Source: Quillaja saponaria (Eukaryota > Streptophyta > Magnoliopsida > Fabales > Quillajaceae). From it: a stretch of 64,000 nucleotides of DNA. Every line of letters starts with the position of its first letter. The stretch's first letter is position 1. The stretch is from assembly GCA_029379385.1 (NCBI GenBank), contig CM055607.1, positions 28,889,235-28,953,234 on the forward strand. Reading direction: 5' to 3'. A program made the translations under genes and the position numbers. Under the pieces are notes generated by a model. The model was not told the origin of the DNA. It saw only the letters and a list, made by a program, of their open reading frames with translations, and did no database searches. Positions 11,687-22,634 of this stretch are shown piece by piece.

Positions 11687-14547
11687 ATGGCTAGAACCTG
11701 TACATTCCTCTTTCTTCTCTCCGTGACCTTTACCTTCTTCATTCTTACCTCATCTTCCTTTGAAGCAGACATGCTTCTCACTTTCAAATCCTCCATTGAA
11801 GACTCCAAGAAGTATCTGTCAAGCTGGTCTAATACCTCAGAGACCCATTACTGTAATTGGACCGGAATCACTTGCTCCACCACACCTTCGCTCTATGTTA
11901 CTTCTATTAACCTTCAAAGTTTGAACCTTTCTGGTGAAATCTCATCCTCAATTTGTGGACTCCATAATCTGTCTTACCTCAATCTTGCTGACAATCACTT
12001 CAACCAGCCTATTCCTCTTCATCTCTCTCAGTGCAGTTCTTTGGAATATTTAAATCTGAGTAATAATCTCATCTGGGGTACCATCCCTTATCAGATTTCC
12101 CAGTTTGGTTCCTTAAAGGTGCTTGATTTCAGTAGAAACGGTATAGAGGGTACAGTTCCGGAAAGCTTAGGTTCATTGAAGAACCTTCAAGTTCTCATCT
12201 TGGCAAGCAATTTGCTATCAGGTAGTATACCTTCTGTCTTTGGGAATTTCACCCAGCTTGTTCTTCTGGATTTGTCTCAAAATTCATACTTGATGAGTGA
12301 GATTCCTAGTAATATAGGGGAATTAGAAAATCTTAAGCAACTTATACTTCAGAGCTCTGGTTTTCAAGGTAAAATTCCAGATTCTTTTGTGGGGCTACGT
12401 AGTTTGACCCATCTAGACCTTTCTCAGAACAATTTAACAGGTCAGTTTCCTCAGACACTACTGTCTTCTCTTCAGAAACTGGTTTCTTTTGATGTTTCAC
12501 AGAACGAGATTTTTGGGCCATTTCCAAGTGGCATTTGTAAGGGAAAAGGCCTTATAAATTTCAGTCTCCATACTAATTTCTTCAATGGTTCAATGCCCAA
12601 TTCCATTAGTGATTGTGTGAATCTTGAGAGGTTTCAAGTTCAGAACAATGGATTCTCTGGAGATTTTCCCAGCGGTGTATGGTCATTACCCAGAATTAAG
12701 CTCATAAGAGCTGAAAACAATAGATTCTCAGGAGGAATACCTGATTCAATATCAGAAGCAGCTCAATTGGAGCAAGTTCAGCTTGATAACAACAGTTTTA
12801 GTAGTCATATTCCTCAAGGTCTTGGGTTGGTCAAAACCTTATATAGATTCTCTGCTTCTCTTAATGGTTTCTATGGTGAACTCCCTCCAAATTTTTGTGA
12901 CTCCCCTGTTATGAGTATAATAAATCTCTCCCACAATTCGCTTTCTGGTTCAGTCCCGGAGTTGAAAAAATGCCGGAAGCTAGTCTCATTGTCTTTGTCA
13001 GAAAACAGTCTTACTGGACAAATACCTCCCTCCCTTGTTGACTTACCGGTGCTAACTTACCTCGATCTTTCAGATAACAATCTCACTGGTTCAATCCCAC
13101 AAGGGCTTCAAAACTTGAAGCTAGCTCTTTTCAATGTGTCATTCAATCGGCTGTCTGGTAAAGTTCCATACTCTTTGATTTATGGTCTCCCCGCTTCATT
13201 TTTGGAAGGAAACCCCGAGCTTTGTGGCTCCGGATTACCCAATTCCTGTTCCAGTGACCTGCCAAGACATCATGCTGCAGGCATTACAGTTTTGACATGT
13301 GCCTTGATCTCTATAGCGTTTGCTGTTGTAACTGTGATTATTGCTGGGGGGTTTATATTGTATCATCAATCTTCCAAACAGAATAAAGATGGACATTGGC
13401 ACTCAGTGTTCTTCTATCCTCTTAGAATCACTGAGCATGATCTGATAATGGGAATGAATGATAAAAGTTCAATTGGAAATGGTGGAGTTTTTGGCAGGGT
13501 TTATGTTATAGGTTTACCAAGTGGTGAACTAGTTGCGGTAAAGAAGCTAGTTAATTTTGGGAACCAGTCTTCAAAAAGTTTGAAAGCTGAAGTCAAGACA
13601 ATGGCAAAGATTAGGCATAAAAATATTGTTAAGATTCTGGGGTTTTGCTATTCTGATGATTCAGTTTTTCTAATTTACAAGTACTCACAGAAAGGGAGCT
13701 TAGGGGATCTGATATCATGTCAAAATTTTCACTTGCACTGGGGAGTAAGATTGAGGATTGCCATTGGGGTTGCTCAAGGGCTAACATATCTTCACAAGGA
13801 TTATGTTCCACATTTACTTCATAGAAATGTCAAGGCAAAGAATATTCTCTTGGATGCAGATTTTGAACCAAAACTCACAGATTTCGCTCTTGATCGAATT
13901 GTAGGAGAAGCTGCATTTCAGTCAACCATGGCTTCTGAATCTACTTCTTCTTGCTATAACGCTCCAGGTATGAGATTAATGAGATTGACATAGAACTCTT
14001 GTATATGAGCTACATAAATGTGTTGGTTTTAGTATATCAGCTTAGAACTTACTAAATGAGGGACTTGGCAGAATCTTCTATACAAACATTAGCATTTGTT
14101 TGTTAATGTCTTGTCTAATGTTAAAGATGCATGTTTTAGAAATCTGAAAATTCTAACTAGGTTGGTTGCTTCATTACAGAATATGGTTACAGTAAGAAAA
14201 CAACTGAGCAATTGGATGTCTACAGCTTTGGGGTTGTATTACTAGAGCTAGTGACTGGCAGGCCAGCTGAGCAAGCAGAATCAAGAGACTCTCTTGATAT
14301 TGTCAAGTGGGTTAGAAGGAAAGTCAACATCAAGAATGGGGCATTCCAAGTTCTTGACCCTAAGATATCACAATCCTTTCACCAAGAAATGGCTGGAGCT
14401 CTAGAAATCGCTCTTTGTTGCACTTCTGTTATGCCTGAAAAACGACCGTCAATGGTTGATGTTGTTAGAGCACTTCAGTCTCTTGATGCAAGGACCTGCA
14501 TTTCAAATACAGGAGACTCCATTGATGAACACTCAATTCCAATCTGA
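11687..14547 (+). CDS. Probably inactive LRR receptor-like kinase (At5g06940 type)
   Basis: Two coding exons, 11687-13967 and 14180-14547, joined at a Glu codon (APE|YGYSKK), give 882 residues. The protein has a signal peptide (about 1-24), an LRR N-terminal cap with CNWTGITC, about 20 leucine-rich repeats, a CGSGLPNSC capping motif, a transmembrane helix near 532-556, and a cytoplasmic kinase domain from about 585 to 865. This layout fits a plasma-membrane receptor of the LRR-VII/XI-like group. The kinase keeps a glycine-rich loop (IGNGGVFGRV) and VAVKK with Lys619. The catalytic HRD is HRN (712-714) and DFG is DFA (732-734), so phosphotransfer is expected to be weak or absent. The family member I recall, At5g06940, is annotated as probably inactive for the same reason. 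The ligand is unknown. The single intron within the kinase activation region is typical. Confidence 0.93.
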
Positions 14548-17500
14548 TTGTTCAACCCAAAGACTATCTATTTTTGTTTGAAGTCTTTGTATGTAAATCC
14601 AGATTGATATTTCACATCTTGATATTTAATGAGTGGAATGAGAGGATGCTTTTGGCACAACATTCTCTATTGTGCACAAGAATCTGTTCTGAGATTTTCA
14701 TTAATGATAATACAAAAGACTTTTACAATGTCAAATTGTCAATGTTTGTTAGCATTTTGCAGGAACTTGTTCTTGAACTTGACGTGAACTTTTCAGGTGG
14801 TTGAAACTTTTTCTCGTAACAGAGATTTTTAGGATTAGAATACATATTAATATCCTATGTCAAATGCAAAGCATCACAACTAGCAAAAATGGACATGAAG
14901 TTTTAAAATAGTTAACAACCATATGAATTATGAAGATGAAGTGTTTGTTAGCATATTCTAAATTCCTATAAAATGGGAGGCCTATCCTTACACCCAGATG
15001 CCAATCTAAATCATTAGACTATGTAATGGGCCAGAATTTCTACAACACCTAAAGTCCATTTGACATTGGATGGGCTCTTTGAGGCCTATAATTATTTTAT
15101 TAATCAGACTACTTTATCATTAATTTGTGAGAGTAAATTGCAGGTATGTGGTTTCGCAAAGTAGCAGTGGACTACAAACATTCAATACAAAGAATCAAGA
15201 GAGGAGCTTTTAGGGAATTTGAGATAGCCATGACCCTTTCAAATTTTTATAAATATTAATCTTGTAATTTAAAATTAATTTTCTATTTTTTATTCTTTTT
15301 TATTTAAATCATGGTCCTGTCAAAAATAAAAATTAGATAACATTTTTATTTATTTTTATTACAAAAATATTTAATTAAAATTTAAATCCCAAAACTAGAG
15401 ACTAATGGATTAAATTTTGTAACTATAAACTTTTATTATATCTGAGTTATTGAATTATATATATATATATATATATATATTGCTATTAGTGAAATAGTTT
15501 ATATAAAATTTTAGTCCGCACTTGCAATAATCTTGCTCCGCCACTGCAAAGAATGAAGCTGTTTCTTAAAAGATTAGCACCCCGAAATTGAAAACGCAGC
15601 AACCTTTCCTTCTTCTTTTTTTCTTAAATTGAATCTTTCCCGAATCTTTGCGGGTAATTGATTGAATGGGTTGAAGCTGAGATTCACCAACAAGCATTGT
15701 TACTGTGGATGGAGGCTGCTGCCAAGATATCTGAATCCAAGAATAACAATGCTAAACTGTATGACAAAATCTTGTAGACTTTTTGTTTTTTTTGGGATCC
15801 TTCAATATCTTAAGGTGGAGTTAGAAATGATGAGGATGGTGGTCATGACCTTCTGTTGGAGCAGGATAGAACCTCCTGTGAACAGTTGTGAGCATGTGGT
15901 TGAATCACACTACTCAAGTAGAATGCAAGATCTAGACTAGAGAGCTCTAGACTTTTCTGGTTGTGAAATGATGCTTCCTCTCTTCGAACATGTTTCGCCT
16001 TGTCCTTCTTCTTAAGTACAGTACTATATTATTTCTCTAGTTCCTTCATTGTTTCCAGTGATTTAGAAGCGGTCAGTTTCAGAAATTTGATGAATCGGTG
16101 CTTTATTTCTCCTATTTAACAAATATATGTTCAGATATGATTATTTTTTAAGTTTAATTTTTTGATTTCAATGGTGTTGATTGGTCCAGATCTATTTTAT
16201 TTTTCAGATTGATGCTCCATGAAAGAAAAATGTGTTCAGATTTTATTTTTTTGCCTTCAATTTATGAATTATTTGTTATTATTGAAGAATGTAATATGTA
16301 ATGATATAGTGTATGATTATTAATTTTACGTACATGTGTATTTTTAGATTAAATAATTAGTTCTCCTTCTTTTCTTTTCTTTTTTTCTCTTTGGGTTTGA
16401 AAAATGAGATTCGAGGGTGTTGTAAGAATGATTGATCAACCAATTGAAACTGATCGATGCTAATAATTTTTTTTGGCAGTTGACGATTTCTAGAAACTAA
16501 TTAAGTCGCGACATTGTTCAAGGGGCTAATAATTTTTGGAAACTAATATAGTCAGGTCGGCCCAAAAAAAGACTCAAAACCAACTGACCCGACTGATTAC
16601 TCAATCCTAGCTACCACCCACACAAAGATACTGGAATAGAAAAATCTACCCTCACGACCTTGTGCACATTACCAACCAACGTGTAGAAACGTTAGGGTTT
16701 TTCAAAATGGGTAAGAAAATACCTTTCAAATTTCAATTAGAGCTTTTGAATGAATTGAAAATTGGTTTTGAAATGGAGGTTTAATTTCTACACACAAAGC
16801 CAAAGTTTTGAACTTCCCTATAAACCCTAAAAAACAAATCACTTTTTTTCTCACACAATAATGAGAGCTGATCTTTTTAGAACGCAAAGATAGAAAGAAT
16901 TATGAAACAAGACATATTTGGTTCGTTTTGCAGAAAAATCAAGTTTGGAAGGAATACGGATTGCCAAGAGAGTCTTAGGGTTTCAAAAAATGAACTAACA
17001 ACCTTTCAGTTCTCTCCTGCCAAATGACCACGCAGTAACCCATGTTTTGGTTAACTCATTAATTTACACTTAGTTTAATTAGTAAAATCTAGGCCTGTTT
17101 ATCGGTGGGGTTGTCCAACAAACCAATCCGGACCAACCCAACCCGACCCAATGAACACCTCTAGTACAATCATTTACAATTTTGAGTTTTAAACTCAAAA
17201 CCCAACAGATGTTCAATTTTTTGGACTTTGGGGGAGGGGGGAGAAAGGTGCTGCTAGACCACAAGGGTCTTGGCACAAATGTTCTACTACAAAAATGTAT
17301 TATATTGCTGAATGTTTGTAGCCCACAGCTATTTCGTGAAACCATGTACTTAGATACAATTTTTACTGTGTTTTAATTACAGTAATTGGTCAAAGGATTG
17401 AGAAATAAATACTTTCTTTTCAATATAAGAGAATCATAATTTCAATAAATAAAGAAGAAGAAAAAAATCAAAATCATTTACGACCATATCCAAGTAAAAG

Positions 17501-18962
17501 TAAATTCAGATTTTTAGAGGTTTAAAATTCAAGTCCCATACTTTAAACTGTAAATATAAAAGTAAAATTCTCAACAAGATATAAAAATCCTTGTTTATTT
17601 GTATAATTACGTACAGTATGTCACCCTAGAATGTTTGGTTCAAATACATTTTAGGCCTCAATAATTAGTAAGATTATCTACCTTCCATAAGAAATAAATA
17701 AAATAAAAGTGTAAAAAACAAAAAAATAATAATAAAAAACAAAAATCACAAAACTCATTTCTCTTATTTTTCTACTTTATTTACAGATACACATACATGC
17801 TGAAGTGGGCCATATTTTGGTGTAGTAAATACAATCAGTAAGCTTTATTACAAGGAGCTTCTTAAGGTAAAAAAAATCCACCTATTTTTATATACAGAGA
17901 GAGAACTACTATATATATATTTCAACCTCCAGATATGATTTACACAAACACTGAAGCAAGTGAAAGTGATAACTGATAGCTTGTTCTATAGGAGGAGAAA
18001 AATATATATCAGTGAGAAAGAGACAGAGACATGGAGTTCAAATAGCCACATAGAAACAAGGTCAATTGTCAAATATTGGTAAAGGAGCAATATAATTTCT
18101 TCTTTAGTTTTGCTAATTTTTCATTTTGTTTGTAATTATCTATGATCAATGGCCAATAAAGATGCTTTGATCCATTGTGTTTCAGATTTACTTTTCTTAT
18201 TTCTTGAGATTTTGGGGGCCGGGCTTGAAGGATTCTTCAATAAGATTATCGTACAAGAAACAATACTTTGTGTATGTCCTAGACTAGATGGAGTTATAAG
18301 GCCAATTTCATGTCTTAAGGAGCAATTAATGCAGAGTAATAAAGTATAAGGTAATTACATGTGCACTTTAATTTTTAACAATATTTAATTCTTGGTGAGC
18401 TCTATACATAAGTAAAATTCCATTGGATTTTAAATGGATGTTTGTTCATGCTAATTCTGTTAAACATGAATATTTATGTATGTAAATGTGTCATTGGCAT
18501 TCGCTCATATTTTTCGACTCTTTTGGAAGCATATATAAGATTTATTTTGCTCTCTTCCTCCTTAAAAATAAATAAAAAATGTAAAGGTTAAAATAGTAAA
18601 TTTATCTTAATTTAACTTTAATAAAACAAGTATTTTGAAAAGGTATTAAAAGCAATCACTCTTCAAGGAAAAAAGTTAATTTCGTATTAGTAAATAATAA
18701 CCATAAACTAAAGTGCAGCACATTTATATCTCATGATCATGTTTATTTATTATATTATGTATTATTTTCATTAATCAAAGCTAGATATATAATGCAATTT
18801 TCCTCTTAAAAAAAGCTAGATATAATATTATAAAGTGTTTGTAATGTTATGTAAATAATTGGCACTTGATTTATTATTTGTTTTAAATTCATATATAGAA
18901 AATCAAAATTTATAATTAGATAAATATTTTCTTCAAATTCCTTTCTTTGTAGCAGGTCGAAA
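14548..18962. other. Intergenic DNA between the receptor kinase and the AP2 gene
   Basis: No gene I can support. The first 300 bases are probably kinase 3' UTR. At about 15.2-15.6 kb there is transposon-like sequence ending in a GCTCCGCCACTGC phrase common in plant repeats. An ORF at 15662-15940 matches nothing I recognise. At 16.5-17.15 kb there are phrases (GACCCAACCC-like) seen in plant repeat ends. The last part (about 17.8-18.96 kb) is likely AP2 promoter and leader; an acceptor TTTGTAGCAG ends at 18956, which suggests a leader intron. Confidence 0.4.
15456..15480. repeat. (AT)n microsatellite
   Basis: About 12 uninterrupted AT dinucleotides within intergenic DNA. It is a potential length-variable marker. 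Confidence 0.9.
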
Positions 18963-19031
18963 ATGATGAATTCTCAGCCTGGGAATACCTTTGAAGGATT
19001 ATTCAGTGACATGAACAATTCAGTACCCTAA
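18963..19031 (+). other. Short in-frame upstream ORF (22 codons) of the AP2 gene, ending in TAA
   Basis: It begins ATGATG directly after a plausible leader acceptor at 18956. It encodes MMNSQPGNTFEGLFSDMNNS plus VP and stops at TAA 19029-19031. It is in the same frame as the main ORF, whose ATG lies only seven codons further on (19053), and no frameshift lies between. Either it is an upstream ORF followed by reinitiation, or an older N-terminus cut off by a nonsense change (for example CAA or GAA to TAA). Residue composition is like the following exon (Asn/Gln/Ser-rich). Confidence 0.6.
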
Positions 19032-19052
19032 GCTGAAGGTTCATATGTCCCT

Positions 19053-21095
19053 ATGGAGTTGCAACAACAATATTGTCCTTCCATTGTTAATAATAATATT
19101 GAGGGATTTTGTGTCACCAATTTTTCTACAGAGAATCAATATGTCCTCACTGCATATGACTACTGTTTACCTCATAATAATCAAGCTCCATTGATGGCTG
19201 ATAGTAATTCCTTACAAGTACCTTCTCATAACCACCAAGAGAGTTTCAACCCTTCATTTCCATCAACTCAAAATTCTGTGGGCAATGAGTACATTACTTT
19301 GATTGGTAAAAGCAGCATTGCTTTTGGGGACACCAACAAAGATGCTCAAATAAACTTAATGAATCCAATATTTGAGCACCAAATCTTACAACAAATCAGG
19401 TTGGTTATCTCTCTCTTCTTATTTTTTTTCTTTCTTCTTTCTTTCTAAGAGAGTTAGATGACCAACTGAGTTGTAACAGAAATGTAGATGAGGGAAACAA
19501 CTCTAGTGGAAATAGTCAAGTTAGAGGACGCGAAAAAAGGCTTTACAAATTGGTTGAAGCCAGAACCTCAATATATAGAGGGGTTAGCAGGTATGTCATT
19601 CATTCTTCTCTCTAGATATTTTACTAAAGAAGAGCTTATTCAAGAGCTAAGAAGGTAATTGAGAAATACTCAGATTCAAAGTTGACAGTGAACCATTTTT
19701 CCCTGTGTCTGATCTCTCTAGCTATCATTTAATTTGGTACAAAATAATGGTATTGTTGCAATATTTAGTATATGAACTTGAGATAGTTGTTCTTCATTCA
19801 TGATTTGTAAAAAAATTGCTAAATTCAAACACTAAAATTGCATTATAACTTGACAACTTTCAGGAGGGGCAAGGCGTCGAAGAAGGGTGGATCAAATTAT
19901 CATGGGGTTTTCAGGTACTGTCCTATCTCTCTCTTTCTGTATTGTAAATAAGTCCAAACCTAATCTTGGGATCTAAGGCATGAAATAGGGACATATATAT
20001 ATCTGATGAGTTGAATTGGTTTAATTATTTATGACACATATATATATCTGATGGCTAGTACATGAAATAGGGACTCCAAAAACAAGAAATGGAAAGCCAA
20101 GATTAGTAAAGGTCAAGGAATTAATGCCAGATACTTGGGAATATTTGGTAAGTCCGTATTTTAATTTACACATTAGATTATTATCGCATATCCCAATCTT
20201 AATTTCAAAAAACTAATTTGGTACTAAAGATGATCAAATTTCACTAGCTGCAGATACAGCAGAAGATGCTGCAAGAGCCTATGATGTTGCAACAATAAAG
20301 TTGAAGGGCACAAATGCAGTTACTAATTTTGAGATTTCGGATTATGATGTCGAAACCATATATAATAATATGGTTAATCTTCCAACCGGAAAGCGTGGTT
20401 CAAAGTTGTGGACAAAGAAAACAGTGGAGGATTTTCTCTTGAATAAAAGCAACTCCTTGCAAAACCCTGGCCCTAACCCTAGCTTACTTGATGGACGTAC
20501 ATGTACTACTGGCAGTACTGGAACTGATCAGGTTGAAACATCAAGTGGTAATGATCACTTTGGTGTAGGGTTTGATCAGATCTATGGTACTGTTCCTGAA
20601 ATGTGGAGTAGTAGTGGGTTTGAACCAATGCAGCCATGTGAACAGTTTCATGAACCACAAAGCCAGCGGAATGTTGATGACTACCTAAACCCTGACCAAC
20701 TCCTGCATGAATATCAAAGTCCTAACTTTCCCGATGATGGGGAGTACTACCAAACCCCTATCTTTCAAAATGACACCAATATCTTGAATGGTGGCTTCAA
20801 TGGCGAGATTCCGATGTCTTGGACGATTGAAGAGGAATTACCAACTGGAGATAGCTCCAATAATGGAAAACAACAACCAGTGGAGACATTTAGTGAACAG
20901 TTTGAAAGACAGCCACCTCTTATACTTAATCAAAATCCTCAAATTGATTACCTCGGTACCAATGTTTCTGAGCCACAAGAACCAAGCTCCAACTCTCTCT
21001 CTGGTGGTTTTGAAGCTCCTACTGACCAACTGGAAATTATGATGAATGATGAAGACCTCGAATGGGATTTTAGTGAAATTTGGGACAGTGATTAA
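19053..21095 (+). CDS. AP2/ANT-family transcription factor with a collapsed AP2 repeat 1
   Basis: Five coding exons (19053-19399, 19450-19590, 19864-19914, 20071-20147, 20254-21095) keep one frame and give 485 residues. The N-terminal 150 residues are Asn/Gln/Ser-rich and unstructured. The DNA-binding region starts RTSIYRGVSR (about 154-163), like the first strand of AP2 repeat 1. It then goes straight into RRGKASKKGGSNYHGVFR (163-180), which resembles the linker plus start of repeat 2 in AINTEGUMENTA-like proteins. DSKNKKWKAKI, YLGIF, AARAYDVATIKLKG and TNAVTNF complete one AP2 domain (to about 232). The core of repeat 1 is missing. Exon ends after RGVSR, GVFR and YLGIF match what I recall of AINTEGUMENTA-like repeat 2. 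The C-terminus is long and ends in an acidic, aromatic tail (DEDLEWDFSEIWDSD), a likely activation domain. It is expected to be a nuclear DNA-binding regulator; targets unknown. An in-frame TAA lies just upstream of the chosen start. Confidence 0.82.
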
Positions 21096-22634
21096 TTTTC
21101 TTGAGGATCCATTTCTCAAAGATAGCAGCAATGGTGGGAATTCAGCAAATTATGAAGGTACAGTATGGATGACAACATTGAGGTATCAGATTTTTTATTT
21201 TTTTTTTGGTATCTTGGAAGTGCTTGAACTCGACACTATTGAGTAAGAGTAGGGTACAGCTGCTTGATCTAAGCTTTCAGGTGGTGAGTTACCATATTCT
21301 GATTTTGACTTTTTTAAATGAAATTTCCCTAGCACTTAGGTGAATTATATATGTATAAATGAAGTCTTTAATAAATAATAAAATGCTTGTTTCAACTTTC
21401 ATTGAAATTAACCATGGTTATTTGCTCTTTAATTAATGCTTTCTCATAGTTTAAATAGATTCTACTAACTTTCGTACTATTACTCTGATTAACTACAATT
21501 AGGATTTTAAAATTGCTGTCCAAAACAATAATCATGAAGCTCTGTTACAATTGCGATTATCTTAAGGAATTGACAGCTGACACAATCATAAATAATTATC
21601 ATTTAAACTTTAATAATGAATTAAAATAAGATTATTAATTTCTATTTCGACATCCAAGATTATTATATCTGAGCACAACCTACTAAATAGTGTAAAGTAT
21701 TAAAGAGACTAATTTAGCTTTTGATTAATAATATAATGATAATTTTAATAAGGTGAAACTCATGCTAATTAGTTGTTTACATTTTTCTTTTTTACCATTT
21801 CCCTCTTACATCCACATGTATTAAACTTTTATTTATAATTACCCGAACCCATTAACTTTGTATCTGGTAGTCTGTCATGGAGGCTAAGCTCTCCATCATC
21901 AGTAGCCATATATGGATGGCTCATTTTCCATGGTATTTGAAGGCTTTACTGAGAAGCCCAATCTGAACTTTTCCTTGGTGAGGAAATCAACATTTTCGGC
22001 TATAAATTAATTGCTTAATTGGTCAGTTCCATTTGAGCACATGACAGAGGCAGAGCAACCAATGTTTGCTGACTTGATGAGAAATCATGTAATATAGTTT
22101 AGTGTGTGCATCCCTTAACACAAAGATAACAGAAATTTGTCATCCAAAACATTCATCGAGTCTCAAACTTTCCGAGCTTCCAGGAGGGGCTCAAATGATC
22201 TAAAGCTACTTGGTCTTTGTTTGGTTGGATGGAAAAATAGACCATTTCTAGTAAGTTATTTGTGTCATTTTAATGTTTGTAAATTGGCATAGCATCACTT
22301 GTATAGTTGTAGGCTTGTAACCTTGTACATAATTAATCCAATGCAGGAAGTAAACATTGGATTATAGTTTTTCTTTTTTTCTTTTCCTATTAAAAGTGAA
22401 ACATTAGCAAATAAAATACTTGTCTTACTCAATGCTATATGACATAAGGACTTCATCTTATATACAACAAAATTAATGGATGAAACTATATTTACTCCAG
22501 ATTCTTGAACTAATCATATTGGATGGTTTTCCTTTTGTTAGTTCAGAATATAACTGTCCATCTTTTCTTCTTCGTATTCTTTTCCCCTTCAACAAACAAC
22601 TACATATGCTGACAAGGGAATTCACTAACAATAT
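21096..22634. other. Intergenic DNA between convergent AP2 and gar2-like genes
   Basis: The genes on either side converge, so both 3' UTRs lie here. No coding region is credible: the ORF at 21046-21246 is 3' UTR in another frame and the one at 22480-22689 overlaps the end of the minus-strand gene. The rest is AT-rich. Confidence 0.5.

Noticed and set aside
11431..11694. 87-codon ORF overlapping the kinase start
   Set aside because: Lys/Ser-rich, no domain. A TATA-like motif near 11627 suggests transcription starts downstream of most of it.
15662..15940. 92-codon ORF between kinase and AP2 genes
   Set aside because: No recognisable domain, and repeat-like surroundings.
18149..18349. 66-codon ORF upstream of the AP2 gene
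   Set aside because: No domain and no splice connection that would put it in frame with the AP2 exons.
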